Assembly (NCBI GenBank): GCA_016647705.1
Contig: CM028329.1
Span: forward strand, 59,227,231-59,291,230
Length of the DNA stretch: 64,000 nt
Direction: 5' to 3'
Source: Eucommia ulmoides
Taxonomy: Eukaryota; Streptophyta; Magnoliopsida; Garryales; Eucommiaceae
Shown: in pieces, positions 13,561-24,446 of the stretch
Position numbering within the stretch: position 1 is the first letter of the stretch
How the letters are laid out: each line of letters opens with the position of its first letter
The notes under the pieces: generated by a model
What the model was told of the DNA's origin: nothing
The model's database searches: none
What the model saw: only the letters and a program-made list of their open reading frames with translations
Translations under genes and position numbers: made by a program

Positions 13561-13930
13561 TGTCGACAGAAGCGAATTTAAGGTGCGAGTATGGTTCTAA
13601 CTTTAAGAGTTACGTTCGAGCTCCTTGAAGTATAGATCTCTTTGGATTATTTTTTGAGTTCCAATTATGAATTGAAATGGATAGCGTTAACGCCTTTTGA
13701 CCAATTGCAGTTGGAGAATGGCTTTGAGAATTTGTCGACGGAAGCGAATTGAAGGTGTGGGTATGGTTCTAACTTTAAGAGTTACGTTCCAGCTCCTTCA
13801 AGTATACATCTCTTTGGATTATTTTTTGAATTCCAATTATGAATTGAAATGGATAGCACTAACGTCTTTCGTCCATTTGCAGGTGAAGAATGGTTTTGAG
13901 ATTTTGTCCACGAAAGCGAATTGAAGGTAT
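13535..13930 (+). repeat. 171-bp tandem repeat next to the Helitron 3' region, three copies
   Basis: The phrase GAAGAATGACTTTGAGAATTT (with substitutions) recurs near 13540, 13711 and 13883. Each copy contains TCTAACTTTAAGAGTTACGTTC and begins just after a TTGCAG acceptor-like site. The two short frames here (13697-13924 and 13890-14102) follow the repeat and show no known domain. The unit shares its start with the end of the 1.1-kb repeat, so the arrays probably arose from the same sequence. Confidence 0.8.
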
Positions 13931-14596
13931 TGTGTATCTAATTATTGTCAATGTTTTATGGTGTTTGTACTTGGACCAAGATGTTGTTTATTGTCTTTTT
14001 ACCTGCAATTTTAGGAATACTTTTATTTCTTGCATTTGGCCAAATTTAATTTTTGTAATATTTTTATTTCCTAGATTTGGCCACGATTTGGTGGATTGTT
14101 GACTCCATTTTGGTTTTGCTATTTTATTATTTGGATATCTTTAGCTTATTCACTGAATTTGGATCCCAATCTAGGCGGTCACAGGAATCGAATGTCAGTC
14201 AGATTTTGATAGTTTCACCATTACCTTATCCGTTCTTTGATGAATTTTTCTGATTTCATATTGATTCCAGTTGTTTATCCATTTCGATTTCATATTGATT
14301 CCGGTTACACTTGGTGTTGTGTTGTGTTGTGCCATACAATTTTGTAACTGTGGAACTCGATTGTTTGTTATTATTGTTATATAATTAAGTATCGATGTTC
14401 AATTGTGACTGATGTACTAATTGTAAAAAAAAATAAAAAATATTTTTTAAAAATAAATTGTAATGAGATTTGGATTGGCGGTAACTATTTTTTGCCTTTA
14501 TTGTAGATATTGGGTTATTTGATTTTTAAGAAAACAAGTATAAAGTGTTGTACAAGCAGATGAGATTATAACATTTTTCTGTTCATTTTTTATTCA

Positions 14597-14627
14597 CCCG
14601 TGCCTTCAGGCACGGGTTATGCCCTAG
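14597..14627 (+). other. Helitron 3' terminal hairpin and CTAG terminus
   Basis: CCCGTGCC, loop TTCA, GGCACGGG forms a perfect 8-bp stem. After an 11-nt spacing the element ends in CTAG and is followed by T, as expected for insertion between A and T. An (AT)n microsatellite begins immediately outside at 14628. Confidence 0.92.
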
Positions 14628-16224
14628 TATATATATATATATATATATATATAGCAACAGAAGGAGATTAATAAAAGTTTCAATATATATATATTAAGGT
14701 AAAAAAGAAACATGATGGAAATTAAGGGTTAAATCTTGATTGTTTTTTTGAGCGAAAATATAATATTACAGTTTGGAATATTTTGGTTCAAATTTTAACT
14801 TCAGATTTCAAGTAGAATTTCTAATTCTTTTAATATTTATATTTAATATCTCTCTTAATTATGTGATTCATGCGGAAGTTGTCGTTAATTTTTAATTGTT
14901 AGTTTTCATGAAATATTTAGGATTATTATATGAAAAACATGTCTGTGTGTTTCATTTAGGAATTAATTAAATGCGCGTATTAGAGAGGTTGAAATTCTAT
15001 TGAGTATTGACTCACAACCCCATAGTTTTGATTGTAAGGCTGGTGAGAATGAAATTACGCTAGGAATTTATTTGAATTTCTATTAAATTTGTAGTAATGA
15101 TATTTATATACAAGAATTCTTTAATAAATTGTTGTTGTATTGAATTCATTACTGTTGTATTAAAGAATTTTATTACTGTGGTATTAAAGAATCGTATTAA
15201 ATTTTTTTTATTAAATTACTGTTGTAATTAAAGAATTAAATTCAAAAACATATATAGAGATCCAAGCCTATTTGTAGCAAAATACATCCCTAAAGTGATT
15301 TAAATTTACCCGAGCCTAAATGGTTATACTATTAATGGTTATTATTAACTTCTCAGATTTGTGAAATAATGAATATTAATCATTCGGATTTAGCGTTATT
15401 TTTTTTAGGGGAGAAACCGCATGACTACCCCGAGAAATCGAGTTGTTACAAAATAGTATTAGAGTTGAATTATTAGCAATATTAATTTATTTATAAATGA
15501 TGAAATATTTTGGGGTAGAATTCTCTATAGGAGAAACCTAGTGGCGGCCATGGAAAACCAGTCCATTACAAGTTAGCTTCATTTCTTATGTGTCGACATG
15601 CATACGGGTAGGCCGATGAGATCTGATCGACACAAGGGCCACAAATTTCCCTCCCGTCGGATAATGAGAAGTGACTCCATCACGCCCTTTCTCCTTTTTG
15701 TGAACCACCTAGTTGTTTCATGTTAGTCAAATATAGGCTGATGGTGATTTTATGAGCACTAACTCTTTGTTCTGTCTCGATAGTCTATTGGTTCGGTTCT
15801 GATGGTGCAACAATAATTCTACAAGCTTCTTGTTAGTTGGTGGATTTCGCATTTGTCTTAGTTAAGATAGAGAGTGTGAGATTCAAGAAGATGGGAAACT
15901 CGCACCCATGCGAGAAGTCATCTTCCTAGGACATTGGGGGATAGGGGATGGCCAGAAGATCCAAACCTTCTTCTTTAGAGTGAAAAAGGGACATGGCCAA
16001 AACACATGAAGATCAGCATAGTTGCTCATATTTAGGCATATTTATCCAGAAAGAGGATAGTCTAGATTGATTCATAGATGAATCTCTCTAGGAAAACGCT
16101 CTAGCGATAAAAAAACGACCACTACTGACAAAGCTATAAAAAATTTCAAATATAGAATCTTTAACACAAGTAAAAGATAACTCATTAGAACCACTTACTG
16201 CATTTTTCAGAAGAAATCCGAATA
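14628..16224. other. Intergenic AT-rich sequence, nothing recognised
   Basis: After an (AT)n tract (14628-14652) the sequence is largely unique. A moderately GC-rich stretch at 15530-16090 has the texture of old retroelement sequence, but no frame or motif is recognisable. I see no gene. Confidence 0.5.
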
Positions 16225-16229
16225 AAATG

Positions 16230-18197
16230 TGTTGATTCTAAGATTTTGATGAACAATTAAGTGTTAATGTTTTGGTGGAACTAATATTTTAATTGAGTAT
16301 TTCAGTAATTTAAAATTCCAGTGATGAAGATGTAGATTAAATGGATGCTAAACGATAATGTTGAAGATATTGAAGAATTAAGAGTTTGAAGAAATTAGGA
16401 AAAACAACCCAGGTAAATGTCAACTCTTAATATCCCAATTAGGAACACACACAGAGCACAAAAATAATTTATTATTTATGTGTGTTTTGATTAAGTGAAA
16501 TTATTTGCTCCAATATGTGATTTGGAAAAAAATAATTTTAAATGACTAAAATAGAATAGAAGAAGATTAGTGGAGCTTATTTAGAAGAGAAAATGGTTAA
16601 AGGGGCGAAAACGTAAAAGAGAATAAGTTAAAAAAACGAGTTCAGAACAGAGATCTAGAAGACACAAGTCGATTGGTAAGTCGACCGGACCAATCAGCAT
16701 GAAATCTCTGTATTTATGAGTCGACAGGTAAGTCGACTAACCAAGAGAAGTTGAACTCTCTGAATCTACAAGTCGACAGGTGGGTCGACCGGTGAAGGTA
16801 AAACGAATTCTCTAAATCTACAAGTCGACAGACAGATCGACCGATGAACGTCCTTGGCTACAACCTGAATCTACCAGTCGACTGGTCGGTAGACTAGACG
16901 CACTGTTTCAGGAAACTATTTATTCCGAGATTATATCCAAAAGTAGCAGTTTTTAGTTAGGATTTGAGAGAGATTTCAGGGATATTTTTATATTTAAGAT
17001 ATGCTTCACCTGAAATATAAATCCTATTGATTTGGTTCATTAATTTTTAATGTTTCTCAAATTAGTACATAAAATTGTTTCTATTTTATCTAATTGAGTT
17101 TGAGAAATATTTGGGAGACTTAATTGAAAGATTTGAAAGTCGTTATTAAGTGAATTGAACCAAAATAAAGTCATTATAATATAAGAGATCTATAAGTACT
17201 ATTAATTGTCATGACACATGTTAAGAGTGATATTGAGAATCAATTGCGATTAATCTTTGCTTCTACCGGATTTGAAGTTACATTGATCTATTTATTCTTT
17301 CTATGGATTCCGAGTAAGATCTTTCCAATTATATTCTATTATTGCATTACTTGTTTATATTTTAGAAATTGGTCTTAGAAATTGTTTCTATTTTTTATTG
17401 AAGAAAAATATTTTACAAATAATTTCTTAAATCTGATTACGTGCTCAAATATTTGTCACCCATATCTTGTTAAAATCAAATTTTCTATCTCACGTTTTTC
17501 TATCACTAGTTGGGATATTAATTTAGTTATTATTTATCTGGGGTGATAGAAGCTCCGAGTGAGATTTTCTGCTTATCAATTTGTATTGGTGAGTAGTGTG
17601 ACGGGTTAAATACTATTGAGGGTATTTAATCAGGGGTAGCTAGTTTTCAGTCTCTTCCTGTAAAGAGATTGAGGTAGTGATTTTTCCTGGATAGACTTGT
17701 GATTTTTGAGTGAAATTTGTAACGGTTCAATCCTTACCGGGTAAAATGATATTTGGAATATTTGGTGAGATTTTGATTCTTTGGCCTTAGTGTTAAAAAG
17801 AATTAAATTATTGTTTAGTCTGTAAAAAGTAGATGTTCTTCTTTAGTCTGGGAAAAGGATATTGTAAAGGTTGATTCTGAACCTGTAAAAGAATCGATGT
17901 GTCAGTTTGGTTCCTACCTTTAAAGGGATCTTGAGAATTAGTGGGTGCGGGGCTCAGAGGATTGGACTAGCCAAGAATAACTTGGTGAACCAGGATATAT
18001 CTTGGTGTGTTGCAATATTTACTTTATTTATTTTTGTTATTTGGTGTGCACCTAGTTGAATAATTTATTCCGCTATGCTATAAAGATAATAATTAATTTA
18101 GGATTAAAATTAATTATTTGATTTATTGAAGTTTTATTCTGATAAATTTTTTAAATACCCAATTCACTTCCCTCTTGGGTATTTCAATGGGCTAACA
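16230..18197 (+). mobile_element. Solo LTR of a long-LTR Copia-type retrotransposon
   Basis: The 1968-bp segment starts TGTTG and ends TAACA (TG...CA, with TGTT/AACA inverted ends). It is flanked by the perfect 5-bp direct repeat AAATG at 16225-16229 and 18198-18202, the target duplication expected of an LTR element. No gag-pol or second LTR is present, so this is the remnant of recombination between two LTRs. The opening phrase, the clustered GTCGAC words and the terminal 'CACTTCCCTCTTGGG' phrase resemble LTRs of the Copia SIRE/Maximus group; that lineage call is inference. Strand is assigned from the same resemblance. Confidence 0.88.
16665..16905 (+). repeat. Five GTCGAC-containing modules within the solo LTR
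   Basis: The phrase (A)AGTCGAC(A/T)GGTNNGTCGAC is repeated five times at about 50-60 bp intervals (near 16668, 16722, 16770, 16823 and 16875), mostly separated by a CTCTGAATCTAC-like linker. Each module is itself a small imperfect palindrome. Such modules are often found in LTR U3 regions and could be transcription-factor sites; that role is inference. Confidence 0.75.
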
Positions 18198-18690
18198 AAA
18201 TGCCTAAATTGGTTGGTTGAAGTATGGTATTACGATATCTCTTTAAAACAGATTTCACCTCTATTACGGTGTTAACAGTTTATTTGAGCATTTATCACTT
18301 AAGATACAACGATCACAATTTCAGGAACCAACATTGAAAATTTGGAATTCAACAAAGATAGAAATAGTGCATGAATTATTTCTAAGGAACAACGACTTAA
18401 ACAGAACTTGTAGGTGCAAATGATAGCGTTCATTGATTTGAAAAAGTAATTGGGTTAAGGGTATCTGGTTTAACTGTTTGGTGAATCGCTATTGAATCGT
18501 AATATAATAAATATATGAATTCATTTTTGTATGACAGAAAAGATGAAAAAAAATATATTTGTCATCAAAATAATTCAAGTCCAAACAAAATAAGCAATTT
18601 TTTTTTTTTTAAAGATGGAGCCTCAACCGTGTTTTATTTGTCAATAAATTAAAAATATAAAAGGTGTTTTGTAATTATAATGCCTTAATA

Positions 18691-18946
18691 TCTATATAAT
18701 AAAACAGAATAAAAATATATTTTAACAATTCAGATTTAAGTTTAAAAGATGTGGGTAATTTATCAATTCACTAACTTCAAACTTCTCTGCACCACTCATT
18801 CTACTCAACCCACTCAATGGTTTAATTATACATTATATATCCTTCAAGTTTCGCATATATACTTTATTAATTTTTTATTTACTATTTTTTTTACAATTAT
18901 AAATTTAAAAATTCATATAGTGCCTTTAAGTGTGGGAAATCCCTAG
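18691..18946 (+). mobile_element. Short non-autonomous Helitron-like element, copy 1
   Basis: It begins TCTATATAATAAAAC directly after an A and ends CTAG directly before a T, matching the Helitron rule of insertion between A and T. The 3' end is preceded by TGCCTTTAAGTGTGG, a degenerate hairpin. Length 256 bp, no coding capacity. The 3' sequence is unlike that of the large Helitron at 14627, so it is probably a different family. Confidence 0.65.
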
Positions 18947-19360
18947 TTTTAGGAACTTCAATTATTTTGATGACAAATACAACGATCACAATTTCAAGTA
19001 CCAACATTGAAAATTTGGAATTCAGCAAAGATAGAAATAGTGCATGAACTATCTCTAAGGAACAATGACTTAGATAGAACTTGTAGGTGCAAATGATAGG
19101 GTTCATTGATTTGAAAAAATAATTAGGTTAAGGGTATCTGGTTTAACCGTTGGGTGAACCGCTATTGAACCGTAATATAATAAATATATGAATTCATTTT
19201 TGTATGACAGAAAAGATGAAAAAAATATATTTGTCATCAAAATAATTGAAGTCCAAACAAAATAAGCAAAAAAAATAATTTAAAGATGGAGCCTCAACCG
19301 TGTTTTATTTGTCAATAAATTAAAAATATAAAAGGTGTTTGTAATTATAACGCCTTAATA

Positions 19361-19615
19361 TCTATATAATAAAACATGATAAAAATATATTTTAACAGTT
19401 CAGATTTAAGTTTAAAAGATGTGGGTAATTTCTCAATCCACTAATTTCAAATTTCTTTGCACCACCCATCCTACTCAACTCACTCAATGGTTTAATTATA
19501 CATTATATATCTTCCAAGTTTCGTATAAGTACTTTATTAATTTTTTATTTATTATTTTTTTTACAATTATAAATTTAAAAATTCATATAGTGCCTTTAGA
19601 CACGGAGAGTTCTTG
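19361..19615 (+). mobile_element. Short non-autonomous Helitron-like element, copy 2
   Basis: This is the duplicate of the element at 18691 within the second 673-bp repeat. The 5' end is identical (A then TCTATATAATAAAAC), but the 3' end has decayed to CTTG. The subterminal TGCCTTTAGACACGG retains a little more stem than copy 1. Confidence 0.6.
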
Positions 19616-19616
19616 A

Positions 19617-19840
19617 TTTTTTAAAATGACAAAGGGTAACTCTCGGTCTATGGCCTTCGTGAGATCGGGCCGAGACTATTGTGTTTTCTTTGGTGGCCCA
19701 ATTTCGCTAAGGCCCAATATTTTGGTAAGCCTAGGTCAAACATTGTCTCAAATGGGCCCAATAAACTAGATTAAACTCTCTCCTTATTTATATAGTTCTT
19801 GGCCCATAAAAAAAATTAAAAAATAAAAAAGAAACGAAAA
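19617..19840. other. Unique spacer between the tandem duplication and the hAT element
   Basis: About 220 bp of mixed composition containing several GGCCCA/GGGCCC words. No gene or known repeat recognised. Confidence 0.5.
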
Positions 19841-19848
19841 ATCATTGG

Positions 19849-20376
19849 TAGAGGTGGTCATGGGCTTGGGGGTTTGCTCAACCTATCTAGCCTATTATTT
19901 TTTTTAGGGCTTGGACTTGATATTTGAACTCACAGGTAGGACTATGGTCCCAAAATTTAAGCCCATTCGTTTGTAAGACCGGGTTTGGGCATGAATATTT
20001 TTGTTTAGGTCCGGCTTGATTCAGCCCGGTCATTTATTATAGATGTAAGCATTTTATTATGGCATGGATGAATGTATTTTATTTAATGTAGAATGTGGAT
20101 GAATGTTTTTATTTTTTGTTAATGAAAATTAATATTGGTAGCTGCTAACTACTATGAATGAATATATTTATAATTTTTATTTGTTATTTTAGTGATTATG
20201 TGTTTTAACTATAAAAAATAAGATTGGGTTTGGTTTTGAAAATTTTCACAGTGTGCGAACTTGGATAGGATAATAGAGCCCGGCAATAGGATCAAGCTTG
20301 GACCTACTAATTTTTTTTAATACCCTAGGTAAAACCCTATCCGAGCCCATCCCATGCTGACCTATGACCCGCCCTA
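19849..20376. mobile_element. Non-autonomous hAT transposon, 528 bp
   Basis: A perfect 8-bp direct repeat, ATCATTGG, flanks the segment at 19841-19848 and 20377-20384; 8-bp target duplications are characteristic of hAT elements. The ends are imperfect terminal inverted repeats: left TAGAGGTGGTCATGGGC, right (reverse complement) TAGGGCGGGTCATAGGTC, 12 of the first 17 positions matching. Subterminal regions carry repeated GGGCTTG/AAGCCC words, as is usual in hAT elements. It has no transposase frame. Confidence 0.88.
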
Positions 20377-20384
20377 ATCATTGG

Positions 20385-20634
20385 ATTAAAATATGAAAAC
20401 CCTTGATTTGTAATTCTTTTTTGGGTTCAATGCCTGTTTGGTTTTTAATTTTTAATTTTTTGTTCCAATTTGTGTGGGCAAGCCTAATAATATACTTAAA
20501 TTTATTAAGTTATAAATTAAAAAAATAGAGGATGGTAAGCATGTTTAAGAACAAATGTCAACTAGATCATGCACTTAATGACGCTTATACAAGGGTTGAC
20601 ATTTTTTATATTTTAAATTAAATAAAAAAATGAT

Positions 20635-20640
<6 letters not shown>
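20385..20640. other. AT-rich intergenic sequence, nothing recognised
   Basis: No frame, RNA gene or repeat boundary can be supported here. Confidence 0.5.

Positions 20641-20642
<2 letters not shown>

Positions 20643-20690
<48 letters not shown>
20643..20690. repeat. (AT)n microsatellite
   Basis: An uninterrupted AT dinucleotide run of about 47 nt. Smaller (AT)n tracts occur at 14628-14652, 34726-34753 and 56426-56447. Confidence 0.95.
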
Positions 20691-20692
<2 letters not shown>

Positions 20693-20851
20693 TTTTTTTA
20701 ATCTATATATATGCAAGTACAATGAGATTAAGGCCAGCAACCACCTGTACCACCTATAAATGAAAAATAAAATATTTTATTTTTTAAAATGTCAACAGTA
20801 CCTCTTAGGGTTCAGAATAGCAAAAGGCATGACCTTTTTTTTAAAAAAAAT

Positions 20852-20970
20852 AAATAAATAATAACAATAAAAAAATATTTGGCCCTTTGATGTCAGAAAT
20901 TGCATCTGAGAGATTGTTTTTTTTTTTGATTGACATCAAAGGGGCAAATATTTTTTATTTTTATTTATTA
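20852..20970. repeat. Foldback with 40-44-nt arms
   Basis: The left arm (20852-20895) ending GGCCCTTTGATGTCA pairs with the right arm (20931-20970) beginning TGACATCAAAGGGGC, with a 35-nt loop. The pairing extends through the AT-rich flanks with few mismatches. It may be a small foldback transposon remnant or a chance hairpin precursor. Confidence 0.7.
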
Positions 20971-21217
20971 TAATTTATTATGTTTTTTATATAATAAATT
21001 ACGACGTTATTTAAAATGTGCTTTTGTTAAAGGGAAGAATTAATTTGCAGGAAATAAATGGATGATATTGGAATATAAAAAAAAATTGGGACAAAATTCC
21101 TTAAAAAAAAAAAAAATCAAACTCCCACTTCTACGAGGGTTAAATTAAATTATATATTAATTTTTTACACTTATAAATTTAAAAATGTGTTTTAGGCATT
21201 ATAAATTCCTAGCGTCT

Positions 21218-21263
<46 letters not shown>

Positions 21264-21567
21264 CTTGGCAATATTAAGAATTTGAATCTCATAGCAAAAA
21301 TACGATTTCAATTAGCAAAATTAAATAATTTAAAATTTTAAAACCCAAAAAAAATAGCGAAAATTAAATAATTTAAAATTCATATGATGAGGGTTTAATT
21401 ATGACCAATTTATTAAATTTATAAATTGTCTCTTTCTTATAATGCAACACACGCATGAAAACATGCTTGGAATATTTTATGATTTATGATAACCCATAAA
21501 TTAATTAATTGAGACTAATTTATTTATTTATTTTTGATTTTTTGTTAATAAAAATTAAAATTTAGTC
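20971..21567. other. AT-rich sequence with a long T run and a Helitron-like 3' end
   Basis: A T run of about 37 nt lies at 21222-21258. Just before it, 21155-21212 resembles the 3' end of the short Helitron-like elements (ACACTTATAAATTTAAAAAT ... CTAG), but is followed by C rather than T. No gene. Confidence 0.45.
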
Positions 21568-21905
21568 CATACAACGTTACAATAATTTTTCTAAAAGTTC
21601 AAACTTACTGTCAAGAGTCTAAAAATCACTACACGTCATAAAAATTATTATAATTTTTTTTACATGAAAAAATTATAGTAATTTTTAGGAGGTTTTGGTG
21701 AACAGTCCAAAAAAAAAGAAAAAGTTTTAACCATACAGCCCACTCACTATAGTAATTTTTTAGAAGTTCAAAATTATTATAATACATAAAAAAATGTTTT
21801 AACTTTTACGGTACAATGACTTTTAGATTTTTGACAATAATTGTGGTGTTCTGAAAAAAAATTATTGTACTGTATGGACTAGACTGAAGGAGCTAAAATT
21901 TTAAT
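21568..21905. mobile_element. MITE-like element, 'GGTGAACAGTCC' family
   Basis: It shares inverted phrases such as TACAATAATTTTTC...GAAAAAAATTATTGTA and TTTTGGTGAACAGTCC with the copy in the ABP1 intron (59984-60236) and with fragments near 35750, 37760, 39340, 42185 and 56583. The centre is duplicated or nested, so exact ends are unclear. No coding capacity. Confidence 0.55.
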
Positions 21906-22950
21906 TATGTACCAAAATCCCCTACTTTTTTTATTCAAATATATATATAAATATTGATATAAATAATACATGCTTGAATTTGTCTCTTTGTAGTACGTAG
22001 AGGTTGAATCAGACAGCAGTTCAAAATAAATGGAGAAACAATAGACCACCCTTTGGAATCTCCTCCATGCCAAGTTGTTTATTTTATATCACAGGAAAAA
22101 TTACTTTAGAATCCCCAATATTTATCATTTATTATGAATAAGCCCTTATTCTTTATTCTTTACTATAAGAGAAACATTGGGCAAAAAAAAATCTTAAATT
22201 TAATGAAACGATGAAACGAGGAAAATATCCTATTAAAAAATCACGTATTGAGCGCAACTCATTTTTCGTTTAGAATCTAACAATATTTTTAATTTTGGAG
22301 GATTGAGATAAATTTAAACGTCATGATTTTTATTTTGTGTTTTTTTTTTTTTTGGAAATTTTGTTATGCAATTATTGAACAATGAACTTTCTATTTTTGG
22401 AAACTTTGTTATGAATTATTGCTCACATTATGACGTGGCTTCAACTAAGTTGGTAGAATATGAAATATGATTTTTTTTATATATTATATTATTTTATTTT
22501 TTTAATGCAATTATAGATTCATCCAACGATGACTAATATTAAATTATTAATATTATAATTTATATTTTATATTTTATTTTTCTATTTATTTTTTTATTTA
22601 TTATTGATGAACTGGCTGTTTGGCTGCAGGCTTATTTTTATCTTGTTTTGGCTTTATATTATTTTTTATTTATTTCTCATTTTTATTTTAATCATCTTCT
22701 TAATAGTCAAATATTATCTGTCCCAAAATTAAGAGAGAGAACTTTTGAGGCAAAATATTATGCCCCAAAATTATTATTTTTTACGGGCGGGACTGAGCTC
22801 GATATTTTTTAACCAAGAAGCTCTTGATTTTCATTTCGGTTGTAGATGTAACCAAGAAATAATAGAAAAAGAGTTTCAGTATAAAGATTCTCATTAGTGT
22901 GTAAACCAATTGTATACCACCACTGATAAACTCCAGAATAAGCAATATTC
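21906..22950. other. AT-rich intergenic sequence, nothing recognised
   Basis: Several short minus-strand frames exist, but none shows a domain or codon pattern I trust. Confidence 0.5.
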
Positions 22951-22956
22951 AACTCT

Positions 22957-23420
22957 GGGGGTTGACACTTTGTACCCTTAAAGTTTGATCGAAATTTCAC
23001 TTTGGTCCCTATACTTTTAAGTTAAAGATATAACACCTTAAAATTTTTTAATCTTCCCATTACAGTCAAAGTCAATATTCCCATTAAAATTTCGGACAAA
23101 CAATAGTCATTTGCCATGCATTTGACTGTTTTTAAGGATTTTATAGGCATTTTTAGCCTCATCCTCTTTTCCCTCTCCCATTTTCCTTATTATCCAAATA
23201 TTAAGTAAGGTATATATATATAGACACACACACAAACACCCATACTCAAATATATAGGCTTTTTATAGAAAAATTTGAAAGGACAAGGGAAGAGAATGGA
23301 AACGGCATTAAGGTTGTCTTAAAAATAGTTGGGTGCATAACATGTGACAGTTTGTCATTTAAAAAATGTAATCGAACTATTAATTTGGACTGAAGTGTGA
23401 CTATTACACAACTTTTGGAT
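22957..23420. mobile_element. MITE-like remnant, 'GACACTTTGTACCC' family
   Basis: It starts with TTGACACTTTGTACCCTTAAA, the terminal sequence of the complete copy at 61835-62545, and shares the internal phrase CATTTGCCATGCATTTGACT. The right end is missing and a second repeat begins near 23427. Another copy lies at 34065-34515. Confidence 0.6.
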
Positions 23421-23426
23421 TAGGGG

Positions 23427-24350
23427 AGATTACATTTTTGATCCCTTAAGTATGAGGTTGTTGTCTATGTGGATTCTAAAATTTATCAAATTGCACATTT
23501 GGTTCTGTAAGTTCTACATTTGTTTCAATTCAATAAAATTGAAAGTGTTGTTAATGATTTTAGATGAAAAAGAAGTTGTACTCAACACGTAATCTTCTAA
23601 TAGGATATTTTTGTTATTTTATCACTCTACTGAATATAAAATATTTTTTCCAGCAAATATTTAGACTTCTCTTTCGTTTTCTTTAAATGAATCGTTGTCA
23701 GTGAAAGATTACATGAGACGTCTCAAATTTAGTGGAGCGATAAAATGACAAATATATCTCCAGTAGAAGGCTATGTGCTGAGTACATTCATTTTTCATAA
23801 AAAATTATTAATTTTTTAATTTTACGGGATTACAACAAATATAAAATTTGAGTGACTAAACCATTGACAATTCAATGTTGTCACCCTAATTATGAACCTC
23901 CCAAATTTGAGAAATGTACCAGAATCGGTGCCTCAAGTGTCGTGCTGATTTATTTTTGTAATTATTTTAAATTAATATTTCAAAATACAGTGAACACTTA
24001 AGTTCGAAAATTTTATCGATCATGCTATGAGATAGTTGTTAATGTCCTAAATTATTAAAATTTATCCGGATCGGTACACCAAAATATCGAGATGAGTTGT
24101 AATAGTAAACAATTTGAAAGTAATATTTCAAAGTGGGCTCCACATTTTAGTTTGAAAAATTATCGATTTGTAAGGCCGTCACAACCAACATCTCAAATTG
24201 TTAACCCAAAATTTGTTTGATCAATACATTTAATTTTCTATGCAGCTAATGATCTACTCTTTTTATTGATCATATTTTCACTAGCTTTTAGCATTGTCTA
24301 CGCACTCATTTAACTTTGTGCAAAACATTAATTTTGCACTTCTGTCATAA
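23427..24350. other. Fragments of a second repeat family
   Basis: The segment beginning GATTACATTTTTGATCCCTTAAGTATG matches the start of the segment at 39030 (TTACATTTTTGTCCTTCAAGTATG), and the two share ACTCTACTGAATATAAAATAT-like internal text. This is probably a dispersed non-autonomous transposon, but the termini are unclear. No gene. Confidence 0.45.
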
Positions 24351-24446
24351 ATCTAACTGCTTGTTTGGGTAGACGGAATGGAACGGAACGAGGGTAAAAT
24401 AAAATGAAAGAAATAATAGAATGATTACACGGAATGAAATGGAAGA

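Larger units (their letters stand above)
4840..14627 (+). mobile_element. Large autonomous Helitron (degenerate); 3' end defined, 5' end not resolved
   Basis: Helitrons are rolling-circle DNA transposons that insert between A and T, start with TC, and end with a short hairpin followed by CTRR. The 3' end is textbook: a perfect 8-bp stem with a TTCA loop (14597-14616), then TTATGCC and CTAG at 14624-14627, followed by T. The internal region encodes the diagnostic fusion of an HUH Rep endonuclease and a Pif1-type helicase. The start given is only the first exon-like sequence I associate with the element; the true 5' end probably lies upstream, possibly left of the repeat arrays. The 4.3 kb between the helicase stop and the 3' end is non-coding and internally repetitive. 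Confidence 0.85.
18304..19616 (+). repeat. 673-bp tandem duplication, two copies
   Basis: Copy 1 runs from 18304 to 18976 and copy 2 from 18977 to about 19616. The start phrase ATACAACGATCACAATTTCA lies at 18304 and 18977. The copies differ by scattered substitutions and poly-A/T length changes, so the duplication is not recent. Each copy contains the short Helitron-like element annotated separately, and short frames at 18749-18946 and 19419-19616 are corresponding shadows. Confidence 0.9.
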
